A DNA stretch of 64,000 nucleotides from Ferrigenium straubiae (GCA_019449655.1 JAHQXD010000004.1:62001-126000), one strand, 5' to 3'. Positions 55,182 through 63,999 are shown, counted from the stretch's first letter. Numbers and translations: made by a program. The notes: generated by a model not told the origin, from the letters alone.

Positions 55182-56317
55182 TGGATGGCATTGAAGGCAC
55201 AGGGGATTGTTTAATGAATAATTGCCAGAAAACGAGTAGCGCAGGGAAACACATCTTGATTTTTCCGGGTGGCATGCCGCGTTCTCTCGAATACCTGCAA
55301 AAATGCCTGCGCGATGGGCAGGCCGTCATTGGCGCCTCGTCGCTTGATTATGATGTTTCACGGGAACAATATCCCGCATGGCTATATCTTCCCTATGTCA
55401 CACAGCCCGAATTCTGCGGCGCGCTCAAGCAAGCCATTCTGGAATTCGATATAGGCGGAATTTTTTCACCCAATCCCGTGGTCTGGGATTATTTAAATCG
55501 CATCCTGAAAGAACTTGCACCAAATGTGACTCTGGTGAACGACTCGCCGGTAAATGTGGAGTTGAGCGGGTACCGTGCAGCTCGCAACCAGGCACGGGCA
55601 TTGCTGGAAAAACCTCTTCCATTGGCTTCGAATTTCCCGGTCAAAGCGTCAATATCGGAAATCGAACTTGCTTCGTTATTTAGGCACTCGAATCTGATTC
55701 CGGGAATGTGTGATGACGAAAAGATTTCCGCCCTGTGCGCGATTTTCTGCCACACCCCCCCCGGAGATGTGGTGGAAATAGGCAGTTGGTGGGGGAAGTC
55801 AGCCTTTGTTTTGGCCAGATTGGCGCATTGTTATGAGATCGGGAATTTGCTATGCGTTGACCCCTGGTCTAACGAACATCTGGTGCAACATGACGCACAG
55901 GGTATGGTTGACACCGTGGCGGCACAATTGAATGTCGAAGAAGCGCTCACCATTTTTGAAATGAATCTTCTTCCATACAGTGTCAATCACGTCAATTACC
56001 TGCGCATGCCCTCAACAGACGGTGCGAAGCATTACGGCGAACACCGGAGTGCCACCACCGCATCATTTGGAACAACGAACTATTGCGGCCATATTGCGAT
56101 CCTGCATATTGACGGCAATCACAGTTATGCCGCTGCCAAGGCCGATATTGCCTCCTGGAGCGGGTTTGTCGTTGATGGCGGATGGATAATTATTGACGAC
56201 TATATTTGGCCGTATGGCGATGGTCCGCAACGGGCCGGTGATGAGTTCCTGGCTAAAAATAAGGACAGGATTGGTGTTGCCTTTGTTATGGGTAGCGCCC
56301 TATTTATTCAATGTTGA
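55181..56317 (+). CDS. Two-part protein: pre-ATP-grasp-like N-terminus and methyltransferase C-terminus
   Basis: A 378-aa protein; ATG 55181 overlaps the upstream stop, while ATG 55214 has AGGGGA upstream and is also likely. Residues about 20-150 (HILIFPGGMPRSLEYLQKCL, then FSPNPVVWDYLNRILKEL) look like the pre-ATP-grasp fold of PylC/carbamoyl-phosphate-synthase relatives, but no ATP-grasp domain follows. Residues about 185-375 are a class I methyltransferase of the Methyltransf_24 type (GDVVEIGSWWGKSAFVLARL, ILHIDGNHSYAAAKADIASW). It is the last island gene, convergent with mutY. Confidence 0.75.
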   Translation: MDGIEGTGDCLMNNCQKTSSAGKHILIFPGGMPRSLEYLQKCLRDGQAVIGASSLDYDVSREQYPAWLYLPYVTQPEFCGALKQAILEFDIGGIFSPNPVVWDYLNRILKELAPNVTLVNDSPVNVELSGYRAARNQARALLEKPLPLASNFPVKASISEIELASLFRHSNLIPGMCDDEKISALCAIFCHTPPGDVVEIGSWWGKSAFVLARLAHCYEIGNLLCVDPWSNEHLVQHDAQGMVDTVAAQLNVEEALTIFEMNLLPYSVNHVNYLRMPSTDGAKHYGEHRSATTASFGTTNYCGHIAILHIDGNHSYAAAKADIASWSGFVVDGGWIIIDDYIWPYGDGPQRAGDEFLAKNKDRIGVAFVMGSALFIQC

Positions 56318-56329
56318 ATTTCCGGCTGT

Positions 56330-57379
56330 TCATGGTTCGATATGCTCACCACGAACGGCCTTATTCAATATCATACGCACCGGCATAGGGATAGCCGCCC
56401 GCAACGCTTCTTCCACCTCCAGCCACAGACTGCCCGGTTGCGCGGCGTGCAACGGCTTGTGCGTGAGCCGGATCACTAGCGGCGTGATATGCAGCCTGAA
56501 GTGCGTGAAGGTATGGGTGAAGGTCTCCAGCCGCTTTCCTTCACTCGCGGTCATCCCGCTGCGCACGAACCAGTCCCTCGCCGTTGCCTCGTCGTCGAAC
56601 TGCGGCGGACACCACAGCCCGCCCCAGATGCCGCTGCCGGGGCGCTTCTCCAGCAGGATGTCGTTGCCGTGCATCAGCAGCAGGAAGGTGGCGCGTTTTT
56701 CCGGCACTGCCTTTTTCGGGCGCGGCGTGGGCAGTTCGCCGACGCGGCCGGTATTGAGCGCGACGCAGCCGGCCTGCACCGGACACTCGCCGCACTTCGG
56801 CCTGCCGCGCGTGCAGACGGTCGCGCCCAGGTCCATGAGCGCCTGGGTGTAGGCGGCGATATCGTGCTGCGGCAGCAGGGCCTCGGCTCGTTGCCAGAGT
56901 TGCGCTTCGACTTTCCTGTCTCCACTCCAGCCTGCGATGCCGCAGTAGCGCGCCAGCACGCGCCTGACGTTGCCGTCGAGGATCGCGCGGCGCTTGTGCC
57001 AGGTCAGCGCGCAGATCGCGGCGGCGGTGGAGCGGCCGATGCCGGGGAGTTCGAGGATATCTTCAAATTTGCGCGGGAATTCGCCACGATACTTTTCGAC
57101 GATGAGTTGTGCGGCACGATGCAGGTTGCGCCCCCTCGCGTAGTAGCCGAGGCCGCTCCAGTGCGCCAACACTTCATCCTCGGTCGCGGCGGCGAGGGCC
57201 GCGACGGTCGGGAAGGCGGCGATGAAGCGCAGGTAATAGGGGATGACGGTGGCGACCTGCGTCTGCTGCAGCATGATCTCGGAGAGCCACACGTAATATG
57301 CCCCCTGTTTCTGCCACGGCAGGTCGTGGCGGCCGTGCTTGTGCTGCCATGCAACGAGGCGCGAGGCGAAAGAGGGCAT
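56330..57379 (-). CDS. mutY: A/G-specific adenine DNA glycosylase
   Basis: A 349-aa MutY, removing adenine mispaired with 8-oxoguanine. The catalytic Glu lies in LSEIMLQQTQVATVIPYY; the helix-hairpin-helix and Asp region is LPGIGRSTAAAICAL; the 4Fe-4S ligands are CTRGRPKCGECPVQAGC; a C-terminal NUDIX-like domain spans about 225-349. The length is normal. No clear ribosome-binding site precedes the ATG. Confidence 0.97.
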   Translation of the reverse strand: MPSFASRLVAWQHKHGRHDLPWQKQGAYYVWLSEIMLQQTQVATVIPYYLRFIAAFPTVAALAAATEDEVLAHWSGLGYYARGRNLHRAAQLIVEKYRGEFPRKFEDILELPGIGRSTAAAICALTWHKRRAILDGNVRRVLARYCGIAGWSGDRKVEAQLWQRAEALLPQHDIAAYTQALMDLGATVCTRGRPKCGECPVQAGCVALNTGRVGELPTPRPKKAVPEKRATFLLLMHGNDILLEKRPGSGIWGGLWCPPQFDDEATARDWFVRSGMTASEGKRLETFTHTFTHFRLHITPLVIRLTHKPLHAAQPGSLWLEVEEALRAAIPMPVRMILNKAVRGEHIEP

Positions 57380-57395
57380 ATTAGCTACCAGCCAT

Positions 57396-57477
57396 CCGTT
57401 CGCCTTGAGGTATCGAAGGGCGAGCGGATAAGTTCCACGGGCATACCGTTCATGCTTCGATACCTCAGCACGAACGG
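57396..57477. repeat. REP-type inverted repeat pair between mutY and the AsmA gene
   Basis: Two imperfect palindromes: CCGTTCGCCTTGAGGTATCG followed by AAGGGCGAGCGG, and CCGTTCATGCTTCGATACCT followed by CAGCACGAACGG. The blocks GAGGTATCGAAG and CTTCGATACCTC are inverted relative to each other. This resembles the small REP-like units (CCGTTCG...CGAACGG) common in proteobacterial intergenic DNA. Confidence 0.75.
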
Positions 57478-57487
57478 GTTTTGTGAA

Positions 57488-59740
57488 TCATCTGAACAGG
57501 CCCTTGAGGCCTTCCTTGAGCTGGTCCTGCAGTTTGGTCTTTACTTTTTCCTTGGCGGCCTCGCCGACCATCGCGCCGAAATCCAGGGTGTACTTCAGGT
57601 TGGTGAAGGGGCCGCTGACACGCACCGGGACGGTGATACCGCCGACGGCATCCTTGCCGCCCTGGCCTTCCAGCGTCTTCGCGAGCGTGGCCTTGGCAAC
57701 ATAGTCGATGCTGTCGTTGCCGATGTTGATGTCGCCGTTGCCGGATAGGCGCAGCAGCGGCGATTTCAGCGACAGGTCGTCGTTGTGCGCGACGCCGTTG
57801 TTTACCTTGAAGCTCGCCTTGAGCTCGCTGAAGTCGGTCTTCTCGTCCTTGTTGGCGGACTGGGTTTGCGCGCTTGCGCCGCCCTTGCCCAGCATGCCTT
57901 GTGCGTCGCGCAGCTTCTTGGCGATGTTGATGCCCCGGATCGCGCCGTCGGCAAGATTGAGCGACATCGTGCCGTTGAGCGCCTTCTTCATCGCACCGAC
58001 GGTGGCGCCCTGCATGGTGAGGTTCATGCCGATGTTGCCCTTGCCTTCGAGGGTGTCGAAATCCGCCGCATCCTTGGTCAGCGCAGCGACATTCACGCCG
58101 CTCAGCATCTGGTTGATGGCGATGCTCGGCGTGGCCTGTGCGTTCACACTCAGGCTGCCCTTCATGCTGCCCTGGTACAGGTTGGCGGACAGCGGCGCGA
58201 CGTTCACCTGGCCGTTGCGCGCCTTGACGTCGAGGCGCACGTTGCTGGATTTCACGTTCGCCACCTTGAGCGCGCCGATGCGCAAGCTGCCGTCCAGCTT
58301 GAGCTTGCGCAGGGCGGACAGGTCGATGGGCTGCTCGGGTTCGCTGGCTTTGGGTGCGGAGGCCTTGCTCTCGCCCGCCGGCTTCTTCGGCAGGTACAGA
58401 TCGGCATCGAACTGGTCGACATCCACGTCGAAGTGGATCGCCGGATCGGCGAAGCCGTTCACGCCGACCCTGGCCTTGACCTGGCTCTGCAGCAGGCCGC
58501 CGGCGAGGTTGGCCTGCACGGTTTCCTTCGCCGCATCGACCTGCACGCTGCCCTTCATCTCGCTGCTGATCGATTTGCCCGGCAGCTTATCGCCCGTGGC
58601 GTTCATCGCCACGACCAGGTTGGACAGGTTGAATTGCTTCGCCTCGAAGTTGCCCGACAGCGGCGAGGAAAGCTTCACCTTGAACGCCTGCTCGGGCTGT
58701 TTCACGTCGAGAGCCAGCGTCAGCGCGCCGACCTTGAAGGATTGCGCGTTGCCTTCCACGCCGGGCAGCGAGAGCGCGGCGGCGATGTTGCCGGAAACAC
58801 CGTCCAGTTTGGCGTTCAGCGTCAGCTTGTCGCCGGAAAACTTGTCCCTGGTGAGGCTCAGGGCGGGTGCGTCGAGCGCCGCCTCGAAGTTGTCCTTCGC
58901 CTTGGTGCCCGTTGCCTGCAGCGCAAATTTCCTTGTGCCGAACTCCTGCGTCTTCAGGTCCGCACTGGCATCGCCACTGGCTTTCAGCTTGAGGTTGCTG
59001 ATGTCCAGCGCCGCGCCGCCTGCCTGCAGGTCCAGCCCTTCCAGGCGGTATTGCTGCTTGTCCAGATCGAAGGTCAGCGTGGTCTTGAGCTGCGTCGTGA
59101 TGTCCAGCTTGGGCTGGTTGGCCTGCACCGAGGCGGCGAGGTCGATCTTGCCCGGCACGCCGTTAGCGATGCGCCCGGTGTGCAGGTTGAGGTTCTTGAT
59201 GGCGTACTGTGCGCCGCTGCCTTCGTCGCGGTAGGTCAGGCTGGTCTTCTCGATGGAGACCGCGGCGATGTCGAACTTGACCGGCTGCTTGGCGTCGGCT
59301 TTCTTCCCGGCCTGTTTTTCCTCACCCGTTTTCTCCTCTTTGGCGCCGAGCAGGTCGTCGATGTTGGTCGTGCCGTCCTTGCGCTTGACCAGCGTGGCCT
59401 GCAGGCCGCTCACCGCCACTTCGTCCACCACCGCCTGCCCGGAGAACAGCGGCAGCAGCGCGAGCGAGACATGCGCCGAATCGATCGCGGCGAACTGCTG
59501 GTCGCTCTTGAATTCGGACAGCGATACCTTGCCGATATTCGCGCCGATGCTGGGGAAAAACGACAGCGTGATCTTGCCGTCGAGGCGCAGGTCGCGCTGC
59601 TTGCTGTCCTTCACCGCCTTGATGATCTGGTCCTTGTAATCGTTCGGGTCGAAGGTTGCCGCCACGTATGTCACACCTGCCACGGCGATACCGATCACTG
59701 CGCCTGTGCCCAGCAAACCGTACTTGAGGATCTTGTTCAT
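57488..59740 (-). CDS. AsmA-family envelope protein
   Basis: A 750-aa protein with one N-terminal membrane helix (about 6-28: YGLLGTGAVIGIAVAGVTYV) and a very long beta-rich periplasmic region. The N-terminal AsmA segment has YKDQIIKAVKDSKQRDLRLD, KITLSFFPSIGANIGKVSLS; the C-terminal part has DGAIRGINIAKKLRDAQGML, typical of AsmA_2. AsmA-like proteins are implicated in phospholipid movement between membranes. A short Lys/Glu-rich insert (about 133-150) precedes PVKFDIAAVS. Confidence 0.9.
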   Translation of the reverse strand: MNKILKYGLLGTGAVIGIAVAGVTYVAATFDPNDYKDQIIKAVKDSKQRDLRLDGKITLSFFPSIGANIGKVSLSEFKSDQQFAAIDSAHVSLALLPLFSGQAVVDEVAVSGLQATLVKRKDGTTNIDDLLGAKEEKTGEEKQAGKKADAKQPVKFDIAAVSIEKTSLTYRDEGSGAQYAIKNLNLHTGRIANGVPGKIDLAASVQANQPKLDITTQLKTTLTFDLDKQQYRLEGLDLQAGGAALDISNLKLKASGDASADLKTQEFGTRKFALQATGTKAKDNFEAALDAPALSLTRDKFSGDKLTLNAKLDGVSGNIAAALSLPGVEGNAQSFKVGALTLALDVKQPEQAFKVKLSSPLSGNFEAKQFNLSNLVVAMNATGDKLPGKSISSEMKGSVQVDAAKETVQANLAGGLLQSQVKARVGVNGFADPAIHFDVDVDQFDADLYLPKKPAGESKASAPKASEPEQPIDLSALRKLKLDGSLRIGALKVANVKSSNVRLDVKARNGQVNVAPLSANLYQGSMKGSLSVNAQATPSIAINQMLSGVNVAALTKDAADFDTLEGKGNIGMNLTMQGATVGAMKKALNGTMSLNLADGAIRGINIAKKLRDAQGMLGKGGASAQTQSANKDEKTDFSELKASFKVNNGVAHNDDLSLKSPLLRLSGNGDINIGNDSIDYVAKATLAKTLEGQGGKDAVGGITVPVRVSGPFTNLKYTLDFGAMVGEAAKEKVKTKLQDQLKEGLKGLFR

Positions 59741-59839
59741 GTTATTCCCTCCGCTGAAAGATTGGGATGAAAGACGGGAGGGATTATAGCGGAGAGATTG
59801 CAGGTCGGGCTCTATAGCCCGACCTGCATTTCTGTTAAA

Positions 59840-60023
59840 AAGCTGCCTAAAAATTCGCGAGGAGGGATGGATGCAAGGCGCCCGGGCTTTGCATGGCCAT
59901 CCGACTAAGCTGGCAAAAAACGCCAGCCAAGTCGCTGGTCAACGCAGCAACCGGAATGTACTGAAGGTACATGAGGATTGCGAGTACCGCGCAACGCCGC
60001 AGACGCCTTCCGCAGCAATTTTT
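59840..60023 (-). repeat. Dispersed stem-loop repeat, internally deleted copy
   Basis: A 184-base copy, on the minus strand, of the element at 15520-15775. It starts right at the hemN stop codon with AAAAATTGCTGCGGAAGGCG and ends AATTTTTAGGCAGCTT. It keeps the palindromic core around TGTACTGAAGGTACA but lacks about 60 bases near the left end; the left terminal repeat is cut off at the hemN stop. Confidence 0.85.
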
Positions 60024-61418
60024 CTAGATTACCTTGGAGTAGCGCGCATGCTCAGTGCGCGTGCGCAGGTACTTGTCGAACACCATGCAGATGTTGCGGA
60101 TCAGCATGCGCCCCTTGGGGGTCACCTCGATCCACTGTGGGGAAATAGCCAGCAGGCCTTCACGCTCGTATTCGCGCAGCTCTTCCATTTCGGTGGCGAA
60201 GTACTGGTCGAAGTCGATCAGGTAGGCGATGTTGAACGATTCCTTGGAAATCTCGAAATGGCACATCAGCGCCTGGATGATCGCGCGGCGCACCAGGTCG
60301 TCGGCGTTCAACTCCAGGCCGCGCATGATGGGCAACTCGTTCCGGTTCAGCGCGTCGTAATAGTCTTCCAGTTCGCGGTAGTTCTGGCTGTAGGTCGGGC
60401 CGATTTTCCCGATGGCGCTGACGCCCAGCGCAACGAGGTCGCAGTCTGAATGGGTCGAATAGCCTTGGAAGTTGCGGTGCAGCCGCCCCTGGCGTTGCGC
60501 CACCGCAAGCTCGTCTTCCGGCTTGGCGAAGTGGTCCATGCCGATATACACATAACCCGCGCCGGTCAGCTTGTTCACCGCCATGCTGAGGATGTCCAGC
60601 TTGACCTGCGGGGCCGGTAAGTCCTCTTCATTGATGCGCCGCTGCGGCTTGAAGATGGACGGCATGTGCGCGTAGTTGTAGATCGACAGGCGATCCGGAT
60701 TGGCGGCGATGATCTTGTCCAGCGTCACGCCGAAGCCCTCCAGCGTCTGCTTGGGCAGGCCGTAGATCAGGTCGATGCTGACCGACTTGAAGCCGTTGGC
60801 GCGCGCGGCGCGGATGATGCCCAAGGTCTCTTCCTCGCTCTGGATGCGGTTCACCGCGCGCTGCACCTCGGCATCGAAATCCTGCACGCCGATGCTGATG
60901 CGGTTGAAGCCTTCCTTGCCGAGCAGTGCGATGGTCTCATCGCTCACCTTGCGCGGGTCGATTTCGATGGAGTATTCGCCGTCTTCCACCAGCTTGAAGT
61001 GCTGGCGGATCGCCGCCATCAATTGGCGTATTTCGTCGTCGCTCATGAAGGTCGGCGTGCCGCCGCCGAAGTGCAGCTGCTCGACGACCTGTCCCGGCCC
61101 GAGCAGTTCCGCCTGCATCGCCATCTCCTTGGTCAGGTAGCGCACGTATTCGGCCGACTGGCTGCGGTCCTTGGTGATGACCTTGTTGCAGGCGCAGTAG
61201 AAGCACAGCGTGTTGCAGAACGGGATGTGGATATACAGCGACAGCGGACGGGCGATGCCGCCGATCTCGCGTTTTGCCACCCACTGCTTGTAACTTTCGG
61301 CGTTGAATGCTTCAATGAAGCGGTCTGCAGTCGGATAGGAAGTGTAGCGCGGGCCGTTCTTGTCCAGCCTGCGGATCAACTCCAGATCCACTACCAGTTG
61401 ATTGACTGGCTCATCCAT
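60024..61418 (-). CDS. hemN: Oxygen-independent coproporphyrinogen III oxidase
   Basis: A 464-aa radical-SAM enzyme converting coproporphyrinogen III to protoporphyrinogen IX without oxygen. The cluster motif is YIHIPFCNTLCFYCACNK (CxxxCxxC plus the extra Cys). VEQLHFGGGTPTFMSD and GVQDFDAEVQRAVNRIQS are HemN-specific. A perfect FNR box lies 55-68 bases upstream of its ATG with a CATAAT -10 at suitable distance, so FNR activation is expected; this supports haem supply for the cbb3 oxidase in low oxygen. Confidence 0.97.
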   Translation of the reverse strand: MDEPVNQLVVDLELIRRLDKNGPRYTSYPTADRFIEAFNAESYKQWVAKREIGGIARPLSLYIHIPFCNTLCFYCACNKVITKDRSQSAEYVRYLTKEMAMQAELLGPGQVVEQLHFGGGTPTFMSDDEIRQLMAAIRQHFKLVEDGEYSIEIDPRKVSDETIALLGKEGFNRISIGVQDFDAEVQRAVNRIQSEEETLGIIRAARANGFKSVSIDLIYGLPKQTLEGFGVTLDKIIAANPDRLSIYNYAHMPSIFKPQRRINEEDLPAPQVKLDILSMAVNKLTGAGYVYIGMDHFAKPEDELAVAQRQGRLHRNFQGYSTHSDCDLVALGVSAIGKIGPTYSQNYRELEDYYDALNRNELPIMRGLELNADDLVRRAIIQALMCHFEISKESFNIAYLIDFDQYFATEMEELREYEREGLLAISPQWIEVTPKGRMLIRNICMVFDKYLRTRTEHARYSKVI

Positions 61419-61472
61419 AAAATACCCCTACAAAATGCCATGAATTATGCCAGTTAGTCGCCCCGGATTGGT

Positions 61473-61486
61473 TTGATATATATCAA
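61473..61486. promoter_or_regulatory. Perfect FNR box between hemN and fnr
   Basis: TTGAT-ATAT-ATCAA is an exact consensus FNR site. On the hemN side, -10 CATAAT (61444-61449, minus strand) puts the start about 42 bases from the box centre, ideal for class II activation. On the fnr side, TACAAT at 61513-61518 may be a -10, giving autoregulation. Confidence 0.9.
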
Positions 61487-61590
61487 ATATATGTCAAAAT
61501 CTACGAGGTATTTACAATGCAAATGGTGGATGGGTGAGAGGATGTTCTCCATGATTTGTTCCCTGTTTCCCATTTTTTAAGGCAATTAAC

Positions 61591-62304
61591 GTGCAACGAC
61601 CGGCTTCGCGCCTCAAAACAGCGTGCTCCAACTGCAATCTGCGCGAGCTTTGCCTGCCTGTCGACCTGAGCGTCGGCGAAATGCAGCAGATGGACGATAT
61701 CAGCAATATCAAGCGCGGCTACGCGCGCGGCAGTTACCTTTATCGCAGCGGCGACAAGTTCCAGTCGCTATACGCCATACGCAGCGGTTCGTTCAAGACG
61801 CAGATACTTCACGAGGATGGCCGCGAGCAGGTGACGGGCTTCCAGATGGCTGGCGAAATCATTGGCCTGGACGCGATCTGCACCGATCACCACACCTGCG
61901 ATGCGGTGGCGATGGAGAACAGCGAGGTGTGCGAGCTGCCGTTCAACAAGCTGGAGGCCTTGAGCCGCAAGCTGCCCAGCCTGCAGCGCCACCTGCACAA
62001 GATCATGAGCCGCGAAATCGTGCGCGACCAGGGCATCATGCTGCTGCTCGGCTCGATGCGCGCCGAAGAGCGCCTTGCCGCCTTTCTGCTCAACCTGTCG
62101 CAGCGTTATGCGGCGCGCGGCTATTCGCCTACCCACTTCCAGTTGCGCATGTCGCGCCAGGAAATCGGCAGCTATCTTGGATTGAAGCTGGAAACCGTCA
62201 GCCGCACATTTTCCCAGTTCCAGGAGAGCGGCCTGATCAAGGTCCGGGCGCGCTCCGTCGAGCTGCTCGACCTGCCCGGTCTGCGCGCGATGTTCGGCAA
62301 TTGA
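61591..62304 (+). CDS. fnr: Oxygen-sensing transcriptional regulator FNR
   Basis: A 237-aa FNR with a GTG start preceded by AAGG. The N-terminal cluster ligands CSNCNLRELC correspond to C20, C23 and C29 of E. coli FNR, and the Cys in DHHTCDAVAM to C122, so an oxygen-labile 4Fe-4S cluster is expected. The recognition helix YLGLKLETVSRTFSQFQ has the E-SR pattern for TTGAT half-sites. It probably controls hemN, ompW and other genes with FNR boxes in this window. Confidence 0.97.
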   Translation: MQRPASRLKTACSNCNLRELCLPVDLSVGEMQQMDDISNIKRGYARGSYLYRSGDKFQSLYAIRSGSFKTQILHEDGREQVTGFQMAGEIIGLDAICTDHHTCDAVAMENSEVCELPFNKLEALSRKLPSLQRHLHKIMSREIVRDQGIMLLLGSMRAEERLAAFLLNLSQRYAARGYSPTHFQLRMSRQEIGSYLGLKLETVSRTFSQFQESGLIKVRARSVELLDLPGLRAMFGN

Positions 62305-62401
62305 CCATAGTACGCCGCGCTTTGGTGCGGTGCTGCCCGGATTAATTTATGAGGCTCTTCACGAGGAAGATAATGCATCAACAATTTCGAGCCCCCAAAA
62401 A

Positions 62402-63076
62402 ATGACCATGGAACGCAAAATATACTGGGGCATCGGCACACTTTCTGTGCTGATCCTGATCGGTTCGTTTTTCATGCCGGACAAGCCGGTCGGGCAGGGC
62501 GACCTGCCGTGGAACATCGAACATCCCATGCCGGATACGACGCGCGTCTTCGGCCTGACGCTGGGCGCCAGCACCGCTGGCGAGGCGGAGCAGCGCTTCC
62601 GCGAAGAGGCCAAGTCCAGCCTGTTCAAGTCGCCGGATGGGCGGCTGGTTGCGGAAATGTTCTTCGAGCAGGTCACCCTGGCGGGATTGAAATCCCGGAT
62701 CGTCATCGACATCGCCGTTCCCGAGGCGGAATTGCAGGCCATGTACGAGCGCGGCCTGCGCATCAGTGGGACCGGCGGCGGCAAAAAAATTACGCCGGCG
62801 ACGGAGGATGTGGCCAGAATGCGCGTGCTGCCGATAGGCGGCCTGACCTACATGCCGTCGGTGCGCGTGGAGGAGGAAATCTTCCTCAAGCGTTTCGGCC
62901 AGCCGAACCAGCGCATCCGGGAAAAGGAAAGCGGTGCGGTGCACTGGCTGTATCCTCAACACGGCCTGGACATCGCGCTGAGTGGCAAGGAAAAACCCGT
63001 GCTGCAATACGTTCCGCCCCGGGACTTCGGCAGGCTGCTGCAACCCTTGCTGGGCAGCGGCGAAGTGCTCAACTAG
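62402..63076 (+). CDS. Membrane-anchored protein of unknown function
   Basis: A 224-aa protein; ATG 62402 or 62408 (MERKIYWGIGTLSVLILIGS) with no clear ribosome site. One N-terminal helix (about 7-23) precedes a soluble part with HPMPDTTRVFGLTLGASTAG-type sequence and MRVLPIGGLTYMPSVRVEEE. The repeated pattern of short beta-strands suggests a periplasmic domain. I do not recognise the family. It follows fnr by about 100 bases on the same strand. Confidence 0.75.
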   Translation: MTMERKIYWGIGTLSVLILIGSFFMPDKPVGQGDLPWNIEHPMPDTTRVFGLTLGASTAGEAEQRFREEAKSSLFKSPDGRLVAEMFFEQVTLAGLKSRIVIDIAVPEAELQAMYERGLRISGTGGGKKITPATEDVARMRVLPIGGLTYMPSVRVEEEIFLKRFGQPNQRIREKESGAVHWLYPQHGLDIALSGKEKPVLQYVPPRDFGRLLQPLLGSGEVLN

Positions 63077-63147
63077 AGTTGGCGTCCGGCATCTGCTTCA
63101 GCTTCCGTCTGGAGGCTTAAGCAGGATTGCCGCAAGGTGGCGCCGGG

Positions 63148-63771
63148 TCAGAGCCCCAGCGAGGAAAGCAAATCGTCCACTTCGTCCTGTCCCCTGACGC
63201 TGTCGTCCGGCTTGTGGGCGGGGCCGGCGGTCAGGCCTTCCGTTCTGATCAGCGAATCCCTGGTGTCAGGCGCGTATTCCTTGAGGATGTCGAGCAGAAT
63301 GCTCTCGACTTCGACGGCGGCTCCCACGATCTTGTTGACCATTTGCCCGGCCACGTCGCGGAATTCCTGCGCTTCCATGATGTGCAGCAGGCTGCGGTAG
63401 ATGGCCTCTTCTGCGGCGGCAATCTCGCCAAGCCTGGTAATCGCCTCCTCGATCAGCATCGTATTTTCTTCAAACACCGCACCTGCCAGCCGGTTCGAGA
63501 GGTCGCTGCAAATGGCGCGCGTCGCACCGGTCAACGGCAATGAAGTTTCTACCGCGCTGATGGTTTTTTCCGATGCTTCATGCATGGATTGGTCGATGAA
63601 GGAAAGGCGGTCGCGCGCGTCCGGCATGGTGGAGGCCGATTTTTCCAGGCTGCGGGTATGGCCGAGCTCTTTCAGCAGGTGGTGCAAGCGCGCGGTGGCC
63701 CGGCCGATTTTTTCGACATCGGTATGGGCGGTCTTCACGGTGCGCTTTCTGCGCGGCGTAGCGGTCGTCAT
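63148..63771 (-). CDS. cheZ: Protein phosphatase CheZ
   Basis: A 207-aa CheZ that dephosphorylates CheY-P in chemotaxis. ATG 63771 (MTTATPRRKRTVKTAH) has GGAGTGAGG upstream; 63834 is an alternative. The long helical hairpin includes LLHIMEAQEFRDVAGQMVNK, whose Gln corresponds to the catalytic Gln147 of E. coli. The C-terminus GQDEVDDLLSSLGL is the CheY-binding peptide. Confidence 0.93.
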   Translation of the reverse strand: MTTATPRRKRTVKTAHTDVEKIGRATARLHHLLKELGHTRSLEKSASTMPDARDRLSFIDQSMHEASEKTISAVETSLPLTGATRAICSDLSNRLAGAVFEENTMLIEEAITRLGEIAAAEEAIYRSLLHIMEAQEFRDVAGQMVNKIVGAAVEVESILLDILKEYAPDTRDSLIRTEGLTAGPAHKPDDSVRGQDEVDDLLSSLGL

Positions 63772-63912
63772 GGCAAACCTCACTCCTCCGTTGCCGTTTA
63801 TTTGAATCTGCTTCTTGGCCGAGTGGCCGGACAAGGCGCAAAGTATGCACGGTGTGCACGGCGCTCGTCCAGCGGCCCGACGGGCGCGGTCGAGGCAGGC
63901 GGGCGGTTCCGG

Positions 63913-63999
63913 CTACTCCGGTTCGGCCTTTTCCTTGTTTGCCCCGCTCTTTTTGTTGGCGGCGGGGTGGTCCATCATGTCCTCATCGTCATCGTGCAG
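63913..63999 (-). CDS. C-terminal tail of a gene running off the window
   Basis: The minus-strand frame is open from the window edge to TAG at 63913 and encodes 28 residues, LHDDDEDMMDHPAANKKSGA then NKEKAEPE. The acidic then Lys-rich tail gives no family. It ends about 140 bases upstream of the cheZ start on the same strand. Confidence 0.45.
   Translation of the reverse strand: MHDDDEDMMDHPAANKKSGANKEKAEPE

Noticed and set aside
57396..57477. Palindromic pair considered as a phage attachment site or promoter operator.
   Set aside because: The CCGTTCG...CGAACGG units fit common REP-like intergenic repeats, and no integrase or tRNA is nearby.
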